A stretch of 64,000 nucleotides of DNA from Thermococcus sp. MAR1 (lineage in GTDB: Archaea > Methanobacteriota_B > Thermococci > Thermococcales > Thermococcaceae): NCBI RefSeq assembly GCF_012027305.1, contig NZ_SNUF01000001.1:248001-312000 (forward strand), in the 5' to 3' direction. A program made the position numbers and the translations under genes. Below the pieces are notes generated by a model that saw only the letters and a program-made list of their open reading frames with translations, was not told the DNA's origin and searched no databases. The first letter of the stretch is position 1; each line of letters begins with the position of its first letter. Below, in pieces: positions 36,581 through 45,008 of this stretch.

Positions 36581-39436
36581 ATGGTTAAGATCATAGTCAA
36601 CGGGAAAGAGATTGATGCCCCGGAAGGAAAGCCGCTCATAGACTTCCTCCGTGAAATAACCCATGTTCCCGGCTTCTGCTACACGAGCGAGCTCGACCCC
36701 TACGGCTCCTGCAGGCTCTGTCTCGTCTCCACCAGGAGGGGGGTCACCACCTCGTGCACCCTCAGGCCGATGGAGGGGCTTGAGTTAGAAACGCTGAGCG
36801 ACGAAGTCGTTTCGATGAGGAAAACGGCGCTTGAGCTAATCCTCTCTGACCACTACGGCGACTGTATCGGCCCCTGTCAGGATGGCTGTCCGGCGCACAG
36901 CGACGTTCAGGGCTACCTCTCACTCATAGCGATGGGCAAGTACCACGAGGCGGTCAAGCTGATGAAGGAGAAGTACATCCTGCCGGCTGTGCTCGGAAGG
37001 GTCTGCCCGGCCTTCTGTGAGGACGCCTGCAGGAGGAACCTCGTGGAAGAGCCCCTCGCGATAAGGCAGCTCAAGAGGTTTGCCGCCGACTACGACCTTG
37101 AGGATAACCCGTGGATGCCGGAGATTCCGCCTTCTACTGGGAAGAGGATTGCCGTCGTGGGTGGCGGCCCCGCTGGATTGGCGTGCGCATACTACCTCAG
37201 GACGATGGGTCACGAGGTCACGATAATCGAGGCGATGCCTCACTTAGGAGGAATGATGCGCTACGGAATCCCGCCCTACAGGCTGCCGAGGGACGTTCTG
37301 GACAAGGACATAGCGACGGTCATAAACACGGGAATAGAGGTGAAGACCAACACCGCCCTTGGAAGGGACGTGACCCTTGAGGAGCTCCGCGGGAAGTACG
37401 ATGCCGTCTTCCTCGGCGTTGGGGCCTGGAGAAGCAGAAAGATGGGAATTCCTGGTGAGGATCTTGAGGGAGTGATGCACGGCATAGAGTTCCTCAGGAA
37501 GGTCAACACCGGCGAAAAGGTCGAGCTCGGGGAGCGTGTCATAGTCGTCGGCGGCGGAAACACCGCGATGGACGTTGCAAGGACTGCTTTAAGGCTTGGA
37601 GCCAAGGTTACCGTCGTTTACCGTCGCTCGAAGGCTGAGATGCCCGCCAACGAGAGGGAAGTTGAAGAGGCCATGGAGGAAGGCGTCGAGTTCCTCTTCC
37701 TCACGAACCCGGTGAAGATTCTTGGAAAAGATAAGGTCGAGGAGGTAGAGCTCATCAGGATGCGCCTCGGCGAGCCAGATTCAAGCGGAAGGCGGAGGCC
37801 GATACCGATAGAGGGTTCGGAGTTTAGGGTTAAAGCCGACAACGTTATCCTCGCGATAGGCCAGTACTGCGACGAGGAGTTCTTAAAGGCCCTCGGTATC
37901 GAGGCAAGGCGCGGAAAGGCGGTCGTTGATGAGGTGACGCTCCAGACGAGCGTTCCAGGCGTATTCGCTGGCGGCGACCTCGTCCTCGGGCCATCAACGG
38001 TCATCGAGAGCATAGCCACCGGAAGAAGGGCCGCGATAATGATAGACCTGTACCTCAAGGGCAAGCTAGAGAAGGCTAAAGCCGTTCTCACCGAGCCCGA
38101 AAAGCACATCGAGGAAGTTCTAAGCGATGATGACCTTTACAGGGTTCTCTTCGACCTCAGGCCCTACAACCACTGGAAGAAAGTCACCGAGAAGGACTAC
38201 GAGGGCGTTGAAAGAAAGCCGAGGGCGAAGGTTAGGCTCCTAGACCCGGAAAAGAGGAAAAGAACCTTTGATGAGGTTGAGCCGGCCCTAACCGAGGAGC
38301 AGGTTCTTGAAGAAGCGAGGCGCTGTATGAGCTGCGGCTGTATGGAGGTCTTCCGGTGCAAGCTGAGGGAGTACGCGACGCTCTACAACGCTCAACAGCA
38401 CGCCTTTGAGGGAGAGCAAAAGGGGTTCGAGCTCGACGAGAGCCACCCGTTCGTTACCCTCGACAACAACAAGTGCGTCCTCTGCGGCCAGTGCGTCAAC
38501 TTCACCCACGAGGTTGCTGGAGAGGGCGTCCTCGACTACCTGTTCCGCGGGTTTAAGACGAGAATCTCACCGCCGCTCGGGGAGAGCCTCGGAGACATGC
38601 ATGGTCAGTTTATAGGCGAGATGATAGACCTCTGTCCCGTTGGGGCGATAACGGAAAAGACTCCGTTCGTCAAGCCCGGGCCATGGAAGACAACTCCAGT
38701 TAAGACCGTCTGCAACGGCTGTTCCTTCGCCTGCGAGATGAACGTTGAAGTTTACGACGGCATGCTCGTGAGGGCTTCAAGGGTAGAAAACTCTTGGAAC
38801 GGCCACCTCTGTGACGTCTGTCGCTTTAACAGGCCCTGGGCCGAGGATTTAACCGGGCCGCTCCTCAACGGAAAGCCGGTGAGCTGGGAAGAAGCCAAGA
38901 AGTTCCTCACCGAGAGGAGCTACGCCCTGATTTTGACGCCGGAGCTTACCAACGAAGAAATAGCCTGGCTCAGGGCCTTCGCTGAGGAGAAGGGCATTCC
39001 ATTAGGCTCGACAGTTGGTGGAAGCATCTCCACGGCCACACTGGAGGATGTCAGAAACGCCAGGAGGGTTCTCCTGAAGGCAGACCCGGAGAAGTTCCCG
39101 CTCCTCAAAGTACTCCTGAAGGACAAGGAAATCGTCGAGGAGGGCTACGACGCGGCCATTCTGGAGGGCCCGGCAGAGCCGCTGGAGGTGCCGACACTGA
39201 TTCTCCACGAAGGCGTCAATGCCGCTGGTCTTATCAAGGCCGGAATAACTGGAATCCCGGAGAGCGAGGCCTATGTCGTCGTTGGCCGGCCAGCGAAAGA
39301 ACTGCCCGGGGACGTCCTCGTGGTTCCAGCGGGAGTGTGGGCAGAGAAGAGCGGAACAGTCACCAACGCCTTCGGAATGGAGCTGAAAATGGAGAAGGTG
39401 AGGGAAGGCTACTCGCCGGTGGAGCTTTTCTCGTGA
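36581..39436 (+). CDS. NuoG/GltD-like fused oxidoreductase, NfnABC-type candidate
   Basis: 951 residues. Domains in order: [2Fe-2S] ferredoxin (Cys33, 44, 47, 59); GltD-type iron-sulfur region (CIGPCQDGCPAH...CPAFCEDAC); FAD domain GGGPAGLACAYYL; NAD(P) domain GGGNTAMDVARTAL; FAD-closing FAGGDLVLGPSTVIESIATGRRAA; more Fe-S motifs (CMSCGCMEVFRC, CVLCGQC); then a molybdopterin-oxidoreductase N-terminal [4Fe-4S] domain (CNGCSFACEMN...CDVC) that stops after a short, truncated remainder with no metal-pterin site. Start ATG 36581 behind GGGGGGTGAGTGAG. With NuoE/NuoF neighbours this resembles NfnABC, an NAD(P)H:ferredoxin electron-bifurcating enzyme (inference). Confidence 0.88.
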   Translation: MVKIIVNGKEIDAPEGKPLIDFLREITHVPGFCYTSELDPYGSCRLCLVSTRRGVTTSCTLRPMEGLELETLSDEVVSMRKTALELILSDHYGDCIGPCQDGCPAHSDVQGYLSLIAMGKYHEAVKLMKEKYILPAVLGRVCPAFCEDACRRNLVEEPLAIRQLKRFAADYDLEDNPWMPEIPPSTGKRIAVVGGGPAGLACAYYLRTMGHEVTIIEAMPHLGGMMRYGIPPYRLPRDVLDKDIATVINTGIEVKTNTALGRDVTLEELRGKYDAVFLGVGAWRSRKMGIPGEDLEGVMHGIEFLRKVNTGEKVELGERVIVVGGGNTAMDVARTALRLGAKVTVVYRRSKAEMPANEREVEEAMEEGVEFLFLTNPVKILGKDKVEEVELIRMRLGEPDSSGRRRPIPIEGSEFRVKADNVILAIGQYCDEEFLKALGIEARRGKAVVDEVTLQTSVPGVFAGGDLVLGPSTVIESIATGRRAAIMIDLYLKGKLEKAKAVLTEPEKHIEEVLSDDDLYRVLFDLRPYNHWKKVTEKDYEGVERKPRAKVRLLDPEKRKRTFDEVEPALTEEQVLEEARRCMSCGCMEVFRCKLREYATLYNAQQHAFEGEQKGFELDESHPFVTLDNNKCVLCGQCVNFTHEVAGEGVLDYLFRGFKTRISPPLGESLGDMHGQFIGEMIDLCPVGAITEKTPFVKPGPWKTTPVKTVCNGCSFACEMNVEVYDGMLVRASRVENSWNGHLCDVCRFNRPWAEDLTGPLLNGKPVSWEEAKKFLTERSYALILTPELTNEEIAWLRAFAEEKGIPLGSTVGGSISTATLEDVRNARRVLLKADPEKFPLLKVLLKDKEIVEEGYDAAILEGPAEPLEVPTLILHEGVNAAGLIKAGITGIPESEAYVVVGRPAKELPGDVLVVPAGVWAEKSGTVTNAFGMELKMEKVREGYSPVELFS

Positions 39437-39450
39437 TTTTTATTTTTCGC
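39437..39450 (+). terminator. T-rich terminator after the oxidoreductase operon
   Basis: TTTTTATTTTTCGC directly follows the stop codon. Confidence 0.5.
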
Positions 39451-39463
39451 TGGTTTCGGGATA

Positions 39464-39473
39464 ACGTTTAAAT
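39464..39473 (+). promoter_or_regulatory. TATA box of ATPase gene 1, overlapping an inverted repeat
   Basis: ACGTTTAAATAG lies about 28-32 bases before the ATG at 39498, so the transcript would be nearly leaderless. The left arm of an 11-bp inverted repeat overlaps the TATA. Confidence 0.45.
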
Positions 39474-39512
39474 AGTTCATATGCAATTATCATAATCATG
39501 AATGAACTATTT
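39470..39512. repeat. 11-bp perfect inverted repeat across the start of ATPase gene 1
   Basis: AAATAGTTCAT (39470-39480) and ATGAACTATTT (39502-39512) are exact inverse complements flanking the TATA-to-start interval. The right arm lies inside codons 2-5. A candidate operator or RNA hairpin. Confidence 0.6.
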
Positions 39513-40874
39513 GTGAATAGAACTCGGGAACTGGAAGCGTTGAATAGAGCATATGGAAGCAATAGAAAAGAGCTCGTAATAATCTATGGCCGGAGAAGGG
39601 TAGGAAAGACTGCCCTTGTTAAAAAATCCGTGGAGGGTATGAGACATCTGTACTTCTTCGCTGAGGAGACTCTAGAGGAGGAAAACCTGCGGGCTTTTCG
39701 GAGTTCAGTTGCCAGGGTACTGAAGAACTCTCTTATTGAGAAGGCCGAACTCTCTTGGGAAGAACTCTTCAAGCTTCTCGACGGTTCCGGAGTGGTCATC
39801 ATAATAGACGAGTTCCCGAACCTGATAAAATCCAATCGGGCTATAGTATCGAAGTTCCAGAAAATCTGGGAGGGACTAAAGGACATCAAGCTCGTTCTGA
39901 CGGGTTCATCCATAAGCGTCATGGAGAGCCACGTCCTTGGATACAAAAGTCCACTCTACGGGAGAAGGACGCTTTCCATAAAGCTTGGCCCCCTGGGCTT
40001 TTTCCATCTGAGAGGGTTTTTCCCTGAGAAGGACTGGAGGGAGCTTGTAAGGATTTATGGTATAACTGACGGCATTCCCGCATACATAAGGGAGGTTCAG
40101 TTCAGGCTGAGGGCTGGAGAAAAGCTCGAAGAAGTGTTTCAGCCGAATAAACTCCTATTCGATGAAGCGGAATTCCTACTTAAAACCGAGCTGAGGGAGC
40201 CGGCTCGCTATTTCTCCATCCTCAAGGCCATAGCCTTTGGAAAGACAAAGTTCGGTGAGATAGTGAGCTTTACTGGACTTCCAAGTTCAACTGTTTCCCA
40301 GTACCTCAGCAACCTTCAGACACTTCACATAGTTGAGGAGAGGCATCCAGTGGGGGAAGCCGAGAGAAGGAGGAACGCACGCTACTACCTGAGTGACCTC
40401 TACTTTACCTTCTGGTTCCGCTTTGTCTACCCAAACCGCTCCCAGCTCTTTGACTTTGGCTATATTGAGAACTTTGAGGAAGAGTACAACTGCTATCTTG
40501 GTTTAGTCTTTGAGAAGATAGCGGAGCAGTTCCTCAGGGAGCTAAACAAAGCGGGCAAGCTTCCCTTTAGGTTCACGAAAATCGGCCGCTGGTGGCATAG
40601 GAATGAGGAAATTGATTTGCTCGCTTTGAACGAGCGTGAGAAGAAGGCTCTCTTCGTCGAGGTGAAGTGGAAAGACCTTAGCTTGAGGGAAGCTAAAGGA
40701 GTTCTGAGAGACCTTGGGAGAAAGGCGAGGCTTACAGGCCTTGAAGACGGGGAGAGGTTTTACGGAATGGTGGCGAAGGGTATTAAAGGGAAGGAAGAGC
40801 TCAGGGCTGAAGGCTGGTTCGTGTGGGATTTGGCTGATTTCGAAAGGCTTATCTCTTCTGAAAGCGGAGTTTGA
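39498..40874 (+). CDS. Archaeal AAA-type ATPase with C-terminal DUF234 (nuclease-like) domain, copy 1
   Basis: 458 residues. N-terminal ATPase: Walker A YGRRRVGKTALV (about 30-41), Walker B VVIIIDEFPNL, sensor LVLTGSSISVM. A winged-helix region in the middle (FGEIVSFTGLPSSTVSQYLSNLQ) precedes a DUF234 domain with WWHRNEEIDLLAL...ALFVEVKWKD, matching the D...ExK pattern of PD-(D/E)XK nucleases. Such ATPases are numerous in Thermococcales and mostly uncharacterised. It shares a C-terminal region and 68 bp of nearly identical DNA with the gene at 48268. No clear ribosome binding site; likely leaderless. Confidence 0.88.
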   Translation: MNELFVNRTRELEALNRAYGSNRKELVIIYGRRRVGKTALVKKSVEGMRHLYFFAEETLEEENLRAFRSSVARVLKNSLIEKAELSWEELFKLLDGSGVVIIIDEFPNLIKSNRAIVSKFQKIWEGLKDIKLVLTGSSISVMESHVLGYKSPLYGRRTLSIKLGPLGFFHLRGFFPEKDWRELVRIYGITDGIPAYIREVQFRLRAGEKLEEVFQPNKLLFDEAEFLLKTELREPARYFSILKAIAFGKTKFGEIVSFTGLPSSTVSQYLSNLQTLHIVEERHPVGEAERRRNARYYLSDLYFTFWFRFVYPNRSQLFDFGYIENFEEEYNCYLGLVFEKIAEQFLRELNKAGKLPFRFTKIGRWWHRNEEIDLLALNEREKKALFVEVKWKDLSLREAKGVLRDLGRKARLTGLEDGERFYGMVAKGIKGKEELRAEGWFVWDLADFERLISSESGV

Positions 40875-40903
40875 GGGGTGGTGCCTTTGTCGCTTTTGCC
40901 TTT
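40836..40903 (+). repeat. 68-bp near-identical segment, copy 1 (ATPase 3' end and beyond)
   Basis: From GATTTCGAAAGG in the ATPase gene through the stop codon to the first codons of the next frame. It matches 49600-49667 with one difference (GGTGGTG versus GGTGATG), although the proteins upstream differ widely. Confidence 0.75.
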
Positions 40904-41169
40904 GGCTGGGATGTTCATCTTTGGGGGGAAGAAGAAATCGAGCGAAGAAAAAGAAACTGCAGTCCCGAAAAACTTGAGAGATAAGGTAAGAATAGTAGTA
41001 ATGCGCCACGGAAAGGGGTTGTACTACCTGCTCAGCCGCGCAACGCCGGGACAGGACGTTGCAAGAATCCCAAAGGAAACCTCGAACTCATAGGCCTCTA
41101 CACGGTAGTGCTTAGGCTGGTTGAAGAAGGAAGTTTGAAGAGGCGGAGAAGCTTCTCCGGGCGTTTTAA
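40878..41169 (+). pseudogene. Decayed small partner gene downstream of ATPase 1
   Basis: A frame starting MPLSLLPLAGMFIFGGKKK runs to a stop at 41093. Its last residues (GQDVARIPKETSNS) match the beginning of the intact small ORF after ATPase 2 (NVARVPKPSGEL). After the stop, GLYTVVLRLVEEG and then, one frame over, FEEAEKLLRAF correspond to that protein's C-terminus (GLYAFAIEIIKRNEFGRAKEIEGF). The middle is deleted and the 3' part is frame-shifted, so this is a remnant of a gene once coupled to the ATPase. Confidence 0.6.
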
Positions 41170-41204
41170 CTGGAACTAAGAGGGATGTAAAAAGTCATGG
41201 GGGG

Positions 41205-42107
41205 TCAAATCACCGCCGGAACGCCCGGAATCCTTGGGAAGGGCTGCACTTCGGCTATGTGCTTTGCCCCGACCATGTAGCGGACCAGCCTCTCTACGCC
41301 GATTCCCGCTCCTGCGCTCGGCCTTAACAGGCCAGCCTTGGCCACCTCCAGATACGGTCTGAAGGCTTCGAGGCTTATCCCAGCTTTCTTCATCTTACTG
41401 ACTATCACTTCATACTCCCACTCCCTCTCGCCGCCGCTTGAGACTTCTCCATAGCCCTCAGGCAGGTAGAGGTCGTAGTTTCTGAAGTGGCCCGGCTTTT
41501 CTGGATCCTCCCTGTCGTAGAACTCCCTCTCGATGTCGGTAACCCAGAAGGGCTCGTCCATGACTTTGCTGGCCTCGTCCTCGTCCCCGAACTCCTCCTT
41601 TATCTCCTCCAGCGTGAAGCGCTTGAACGGCGGTTTAACCTTCGGAACCTCCCTCTCAAGACCCCAGCTTCTCGCCTCCCTGAAGAGGCCGCTGATGAGT
41701 CCCTCGATGAGGCCCATCACGTCGTCCATACTGGCGTAGGCTACCTCGAAGTCGAGCTGGGTGAACTCGTAGGCGTGCCTTCCGTCGTCGGCTGAGCGAC
41801 CTTCGAGCCTTATGTTCGGCGAGAGGATGAAGAGCTTATCTATCCCCATCGCCACCGCCATCTGCTTGTGGAGTATCATGCTGTGGGTCAGCCTCAGTCT
41901 GGAACCGTAGACCTCGACCTCGGGGGGCTTGAGAGCCTCTTCCGCCGCTGGATCCGGCCAGAGCGGGTCTGTGATGGAGCTGAGCATGACCGGCAGCATC
42001 CACTTGAAGCCCTTCGCCACCATGTATCTTGTCATATAGTCAATAACTCTCGTCTGTATTTCCATAACTGGTTCAATTTTTCTGGTCACAATTTGGAGAG
42101 CGTTCAT
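41205..42107 (-). CDS. Archaeal asparagine synthetase A-like protein (AsnRS/AspRS-related)
   Basis: 300 residues. Class II aminoacyl-tRNA synthetase catalytic core without an anticodon-binding domain. Class II motifs are recognisable: motif 2-like region around FEVAYASMDDVMGLIE and motif 3 GAGIGVERLVRYMVG near the C-terminus. Known archaeal homologues make asparagine from aspartate, ammonia and ATP. I start at ATG 42107 behind CAGGTGATATAT. Reaction assigned by family. Confidence 0.85.
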   Translation of the reverse strand: MNALQIVTRKIEPVMEIQTRVIDYMTRYMVAKGFKWMLPVMLSSITDPLWPDPAAEEALKPPEVEVYGSRLRLTHSMILHKQMAVAMGIDKLFILSPNIRLEGRSADDGRHAYEFTQLDFEVAYASMDDVMGLIEGLISGLFREARSWGLEREVPKVKPPFKRFTLEEIKEEFGDEDEASKVMDEPFWVTDIEREFYDREDPEKPGHFRNYDLYLPEGYGEVSSGGEREWEYEVIVSKMKKAGISLEAFRPYLEVAKAGLLRPSAGAGIGVERLVRYMVGAKHIAEVQPFPRIPGVPAVI

Positions 42108-42255
42108 ATATATCACCTGATTTTTGTCACCGGTTTTCTCCTTTATGGCCTTTATGCAAAAACTTTTGGATTTTGGGCAAAATATGACATTAAATTATAG
42201 CTATTTTTGAACAATTGACAATATCTTGGCCGTTAATTGACATTTATCAACGACC

Positions 42256-42281
42256 GCTGGCGATAGCGTTATAACGCCAGC
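42256..42281. promoter_or_regulatory. Palindromic TATA/operator region of the orphan ATPase
   Basis: GCTGGCG (42256-42262) and CGCCAGC (42275-42281) form an inverted repeat; inside lies the perfect 12-bp palindrome GCGTTATAACGC (42266-42277) containing a TATA core. It ends about 25 bases before the ATG at 42307, so it probably overlaps promoter and operator. Confidence 0.5.
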
Positions 42282-42306
42282 CGAGAACCCTATACGGTGG
42301 TAAAGC

Positions 42307-42888
42307 ATGGGAGTGTACATATTCACGCCTGAAGACCTTGTCCGCTACGGCTCCGCAACCGAGGAGGAGCTTGAGGTTTTGAAGAACGCGATTCTCTCCA
42401 AGAAGGACATCCTCGTGGTCGGATCGAGCCGCTCCGGAAAGACCAAGCTCGTCGAGGCCCTGATGCATTATATCCCCGATAACTGGAAGGTCGCTGTTAT
42501 AACCGCTTACGGCGAGTTCAAGCCCTTCAAGCCGAATATAGTTGTCATAGACACCCAGTTCGACAGCCAGCCCCTGGAAAGGCGCACCTCGGACGTTATA
42601 TCAAGAATAAAGGCCCTGAACCCGGATTACGTTGTTATCGACACCATCCACACTATCGATGTTTCGAGGGTCTTCCGGGAGCTAATAGATGACTACGCGT
42701 TTATAGTGACATCCCTTGCCCTTACCAGTGACATAAAGGACGAAGTCAGGCACTGGCTCAGGATAAGCGGCGAGACCTTCGACAAGTTTGACATCGTCGT
42801 GGAACTCAGGAGGGACTTCAGGACAGGCAGGAAGAGTATAAACCGGATATACGAGGTAAAGAACGGGGAGCTAAGGCTGGTCATTTAG
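42307..42888 (+). CDS. Orphan P-loop ATPase, VirB11/secretion-ATPase-like core
   Basis: 193 residues. Walker A VGSSRSGKTKLVEAL (about 38-52), followed by VITAYGEFKPF and an acidic strand PDYVVIDTIHTID typical of type II/IV secretion or GspE/VirB11-like ATPases, but without their N-terminal domain and without a membrane partner nearby. The start ATG follows GGTGGTAAAGC. Role unknown. Converges on the membrane protein at 42885-43661 with a 4-bp overlap. Confidence 0.8.
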   Translation: MGVYIFTPEDLVRYGSATEEELEVLKNAILSKKDILVVGSSRSGKTKLVEALMHYIPDNWKVAVITAYGEFKPFKPNIVVIDTQFDSQPLERRTSDVISRIKALNPDYVVIDTIHTIDVSRVFRELIDDYAFIVTSLALTSDIKDEVRHWLRISGETFDKFDIVVELRRDFRTGRKSINRIYEVKNGELRLVI

Positions 42889-43661
42889 TCCTTTAGCTTC
42901 TTTTTCAGGTCTTTCCACTCATCTTTGACTTCATTTATGATCCTCATCTGTCCTTCCTTTGTTAGATAGCCCTTTCTCCATGAAACGTACAGGACAATGT
43001 TGAACGCAGCTGTGACTATCAGCGCGATTAATAGGGAGCTTACCGCAACGCCCGCTATGGTGTGCTGGGTTCTCCTGAACATCCCGAGGATAACGTAGTC
43101 CCCCGGCGTCATGTGCCTCATGGGAAGTGTAACCCTCTCAGTGCCCTCCGCGGGAATAATGGAGAGCATATGGTTCCACGTTACGGAATAGACCTTAACG
43201 TGAGTACCATTTTCGGCACAGTCGGGAACGGTTAGGTCCCTCTCGAACCACACACAGCTCCCGTCTGGGTTCACAACGGCCCAAACGTCCGTGTGCTCGT
43301 AAGTCTGGAAGTAGACCGTGCGGTTGTGGGGAAAGACCTTCACCACTTCTATGTCCTCTGTTGCTCCCCCGTAAACAAGGGCCCGGAAGAACCGGTAGAG
43401 CCTGTCTATCAGCCAGTTGCCGAAGTATTCGTCCTTCCAGACTATGTAGTAGTAGATGTTGCCGCTTCCATCACTCATGTAAAGCAGTTCATCCGGGGGG
43501 TCATCGGGTAGTGTGTAAACTATGGGGCCATACGTCCTGGCCTCTTCTGTCTCTCTTGGCAGGTAACCCTCAAGTGAATAACCGCTGGTGTAGAGACCAA
43601 CGCTCCAGAAGATGAAAAAGTTGAGAACAAACCATGCTGCAATCAGCTTCTTTGAGACCAT
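42885..43661 (-). CDS. Membrane-anchored protein with large extracytoplasmic domain
   Basis: 258 residues. A hydrophobic N-terminal anchor (LIAAWFVLNFFIFWSVGLYTSG) and a second membrane helix near 200-222 (IAGVAVSSLLIALIVTAAFNIVLYV) flank an extracytoplasmic domain of about 170 residues rich in aromatic residues. The tail is a charged cytoplasmic coil. ATG 43661 follows GTGGAAGGC. Function unknown. Confidence 0.75.
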   Translation of the reverse strand: MVSKKLIAAWFVLNFFIFWSVGLYTSGYSLEGYLPRETEEARTYGPIVYTLPDDPPDELLYMSDGSGNIYYYIVWKDEYFGNWLIDRLYRFFRALVYGGATEDIEVVKVFPHNRTVYFQTYEHTDVWAVVNPDGSCVWFERDLTVPDCAENGTHVKVYSVTWNHMLSIIPAEGTERVTLPMRHMTPGDYVILGMFRRTQHTIAGVAVSSLLIALIVTAAFNIVLYVSWRKGYLTKEGQMRIINEVKDEWKDLKKKLKD

Positions 43662-43689
43662 GCCTTCCACTAAAAGATAAAAAGAAACA

Positions 43690-44844
43690 TCATGCCTTAA
43701 GCTTTTCTATGACCTCGCGGAGGTTGGCGAGCATCTCCTCGATGTCATCAAAGGTCATGTACCCCATGTTCCCAATCCTGAAGGTCTTCTCCGCCACGCT
43801 TCCGTAACCTTTGGCCAGCTCGAAGCCGCGCTCGCGCATCGCGTTGTAAACGTCGACGCCCTTCATTCCCTCTGGAACGACAACGGCCGTTATCGTTGGG
43901 CTCTCGTAGCCCGGCTCGGCGAGAATTCCGAGACCCATCTCCTTGACGCCTTCGCGTATCATCTCGCTCCTCTTCCTGTACATTCCGAGCCAGGCATCTT
44001 TGCCGCCCATCTTTTCAACAATTCTCAGAACGACGTTGAGGCCGAATATCTGAGGGAGCGGTGGGGTTGAGGGCGTTCCCTTCTTCTTCTCGTTGAACTT
44101 CTTGTAGAGCGGCAGGTCGAAGTACCAGCCGCGCTCAGGCATCTTCTCGGCTATCTCGAAAACCCTCTCGCTGACCGCTGCAACTGCCAGCCCAGGCGGG
44201 ACGCCGAAGGCCTTCTGCGAGCTGGCGAATATCATGTCGAGGCCCCATTTGTCGAACTTTATGTCCGCGCCACCCATGGCTGAGACAGCATCGACGAAGA
44301 GGAGCTTGTCATGCTCGTGGACGACCTTCGCCAGCTCGGGGAGCGGGTTGAGGACGCCGGTCGAGGTCTCGTTGTAGGTTATGGTTACCGCAACGACGTC
44401 GGGGTTCTTTCTGATGGCCTCGTCGAGCTCCTCCGGCTTGATTGCGTATCCAGGCTCCTTACTCAGGATGGCGGCTTTCCTACCGTTGCTCTCGACCACA
44501 TCTTTGAACCTGTCCCCAAAGGCGCCTATGGTGGTGACGAGGACTTTCCCTCCCCTCGGGACGGTGTTTCTAACCGCAGCCTCCATGAAGCCGGTTCCGG
44601 AGCTCGGGAAGAGGATTATTTCCCCCTTGTCAGCCTCAAGAAAAGCCTTGAGCCTGTTAAGGGTATCAACGTGAACTTCCTTCGCTTCGGCCGAACGATG
44701 GCTGAACATCTGGACGCTCATTATCGCGAGAACCTCCGGGAAACAGGCAACCGGTCCTGCCGTGAAGAGCTTGTATTTCGGCTTGACGAGTTCGTAAACC
44801 TCTCTGTAGGCTTCTTCATACTCCATGTTGAACCTAAGCTCCAT
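43690..44844 (-). CDS. Class V aminotransferase (alanine/serine-glyoxylate type)
   Basis: 384 residues. PLP enzyme of the fold-type I class V group; the PLP lysine is in ASSQKAFGVPPGLAV, with FPSSGTGFMEAAVRN (phosphate site) and VDAVSAMGGADI carrying the conserved Asp. Homologues move amino groups between alanine, serine or glycine and glyoxylate or pyruvate. I start at ATG 44844, six bases after GGTGAT; upstream in-frame codons (44850, 44925) are less convincing. Exact substrates not determined. Confidence 0.9.
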   Translation of the reverse strand: MELRFNMEYEEAYREVYELVKPKYKLFTAGPVACFPEVLAIMSVQMFSHRSAEAKEVHVDTLNRLKAFLEADKGEIILFPSSGTGFMEAAVRNTVPRGGKVLVTTIGAFGDRFKDVVESNGRKAAILSKEPGYAIKPEELDEAIRKNPDVVAVTITYNETSTGVLNPLPELAKVVHEHDKLLFVDAVSAMGGADIKFDKWGLDMIFASSQKAFGVPPGLAVAAVSERVFEIAEKMPERGWYFDLPLYKKFNEKKKGTPSTPPLPQIFGLNVVLRIVEKMGGKDAWLGMYRKRSEMIREGVKEMGLGILAEPGYESPTITAVVVPEGMKGVDVYNAMRERGFELAKGYGSVAEKTFRIGNMGYMTFDDIEEMLANLREVIEKLKA

Positions 44845-44967
44845 CAGCATCACCTCGGCGGGAGTTTGGAGATGAAATATAAAAAGGGTTCGCTGGGGGT
44901 TTGTGGCAATTAGTTGAAACCCCACTCATTTATTCTCCCTATGATTGAAAAATCTTCGGCATGGCCA

Positions 44968-44987
44968 AGACTTTTAAAATCTTTATC
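44968..44987 (+). promoter_or_regulatory. TATA region of the MFS gene
   Basis: AAGACTTTTAAAATCTTTAT lies 25-40 bases upstream of the ATG at 45009. Confidence 0.4.
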
Positions 44988-45008
44988 TAACGTTCAGAAG
45001 GTGGTCGT

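Noticed and set aside
34738-36639. 633-codon open frame on the minus strand opposite the NuoF-like gene
   Set aside because: It mirrors the codon pattern of the real gene, has no ribosome binding site or recognisable domain, and the plus-strand product is unambiguous.
34320-39436. Reading the NuoE/NuoF/fused operon as a formate dehydrogenase
   Set aside because: No catalytic molybdopterin/tungstopterin domain or formate-binding residues are present; only the N-terminal Fe-S piece of such a protein is seen.
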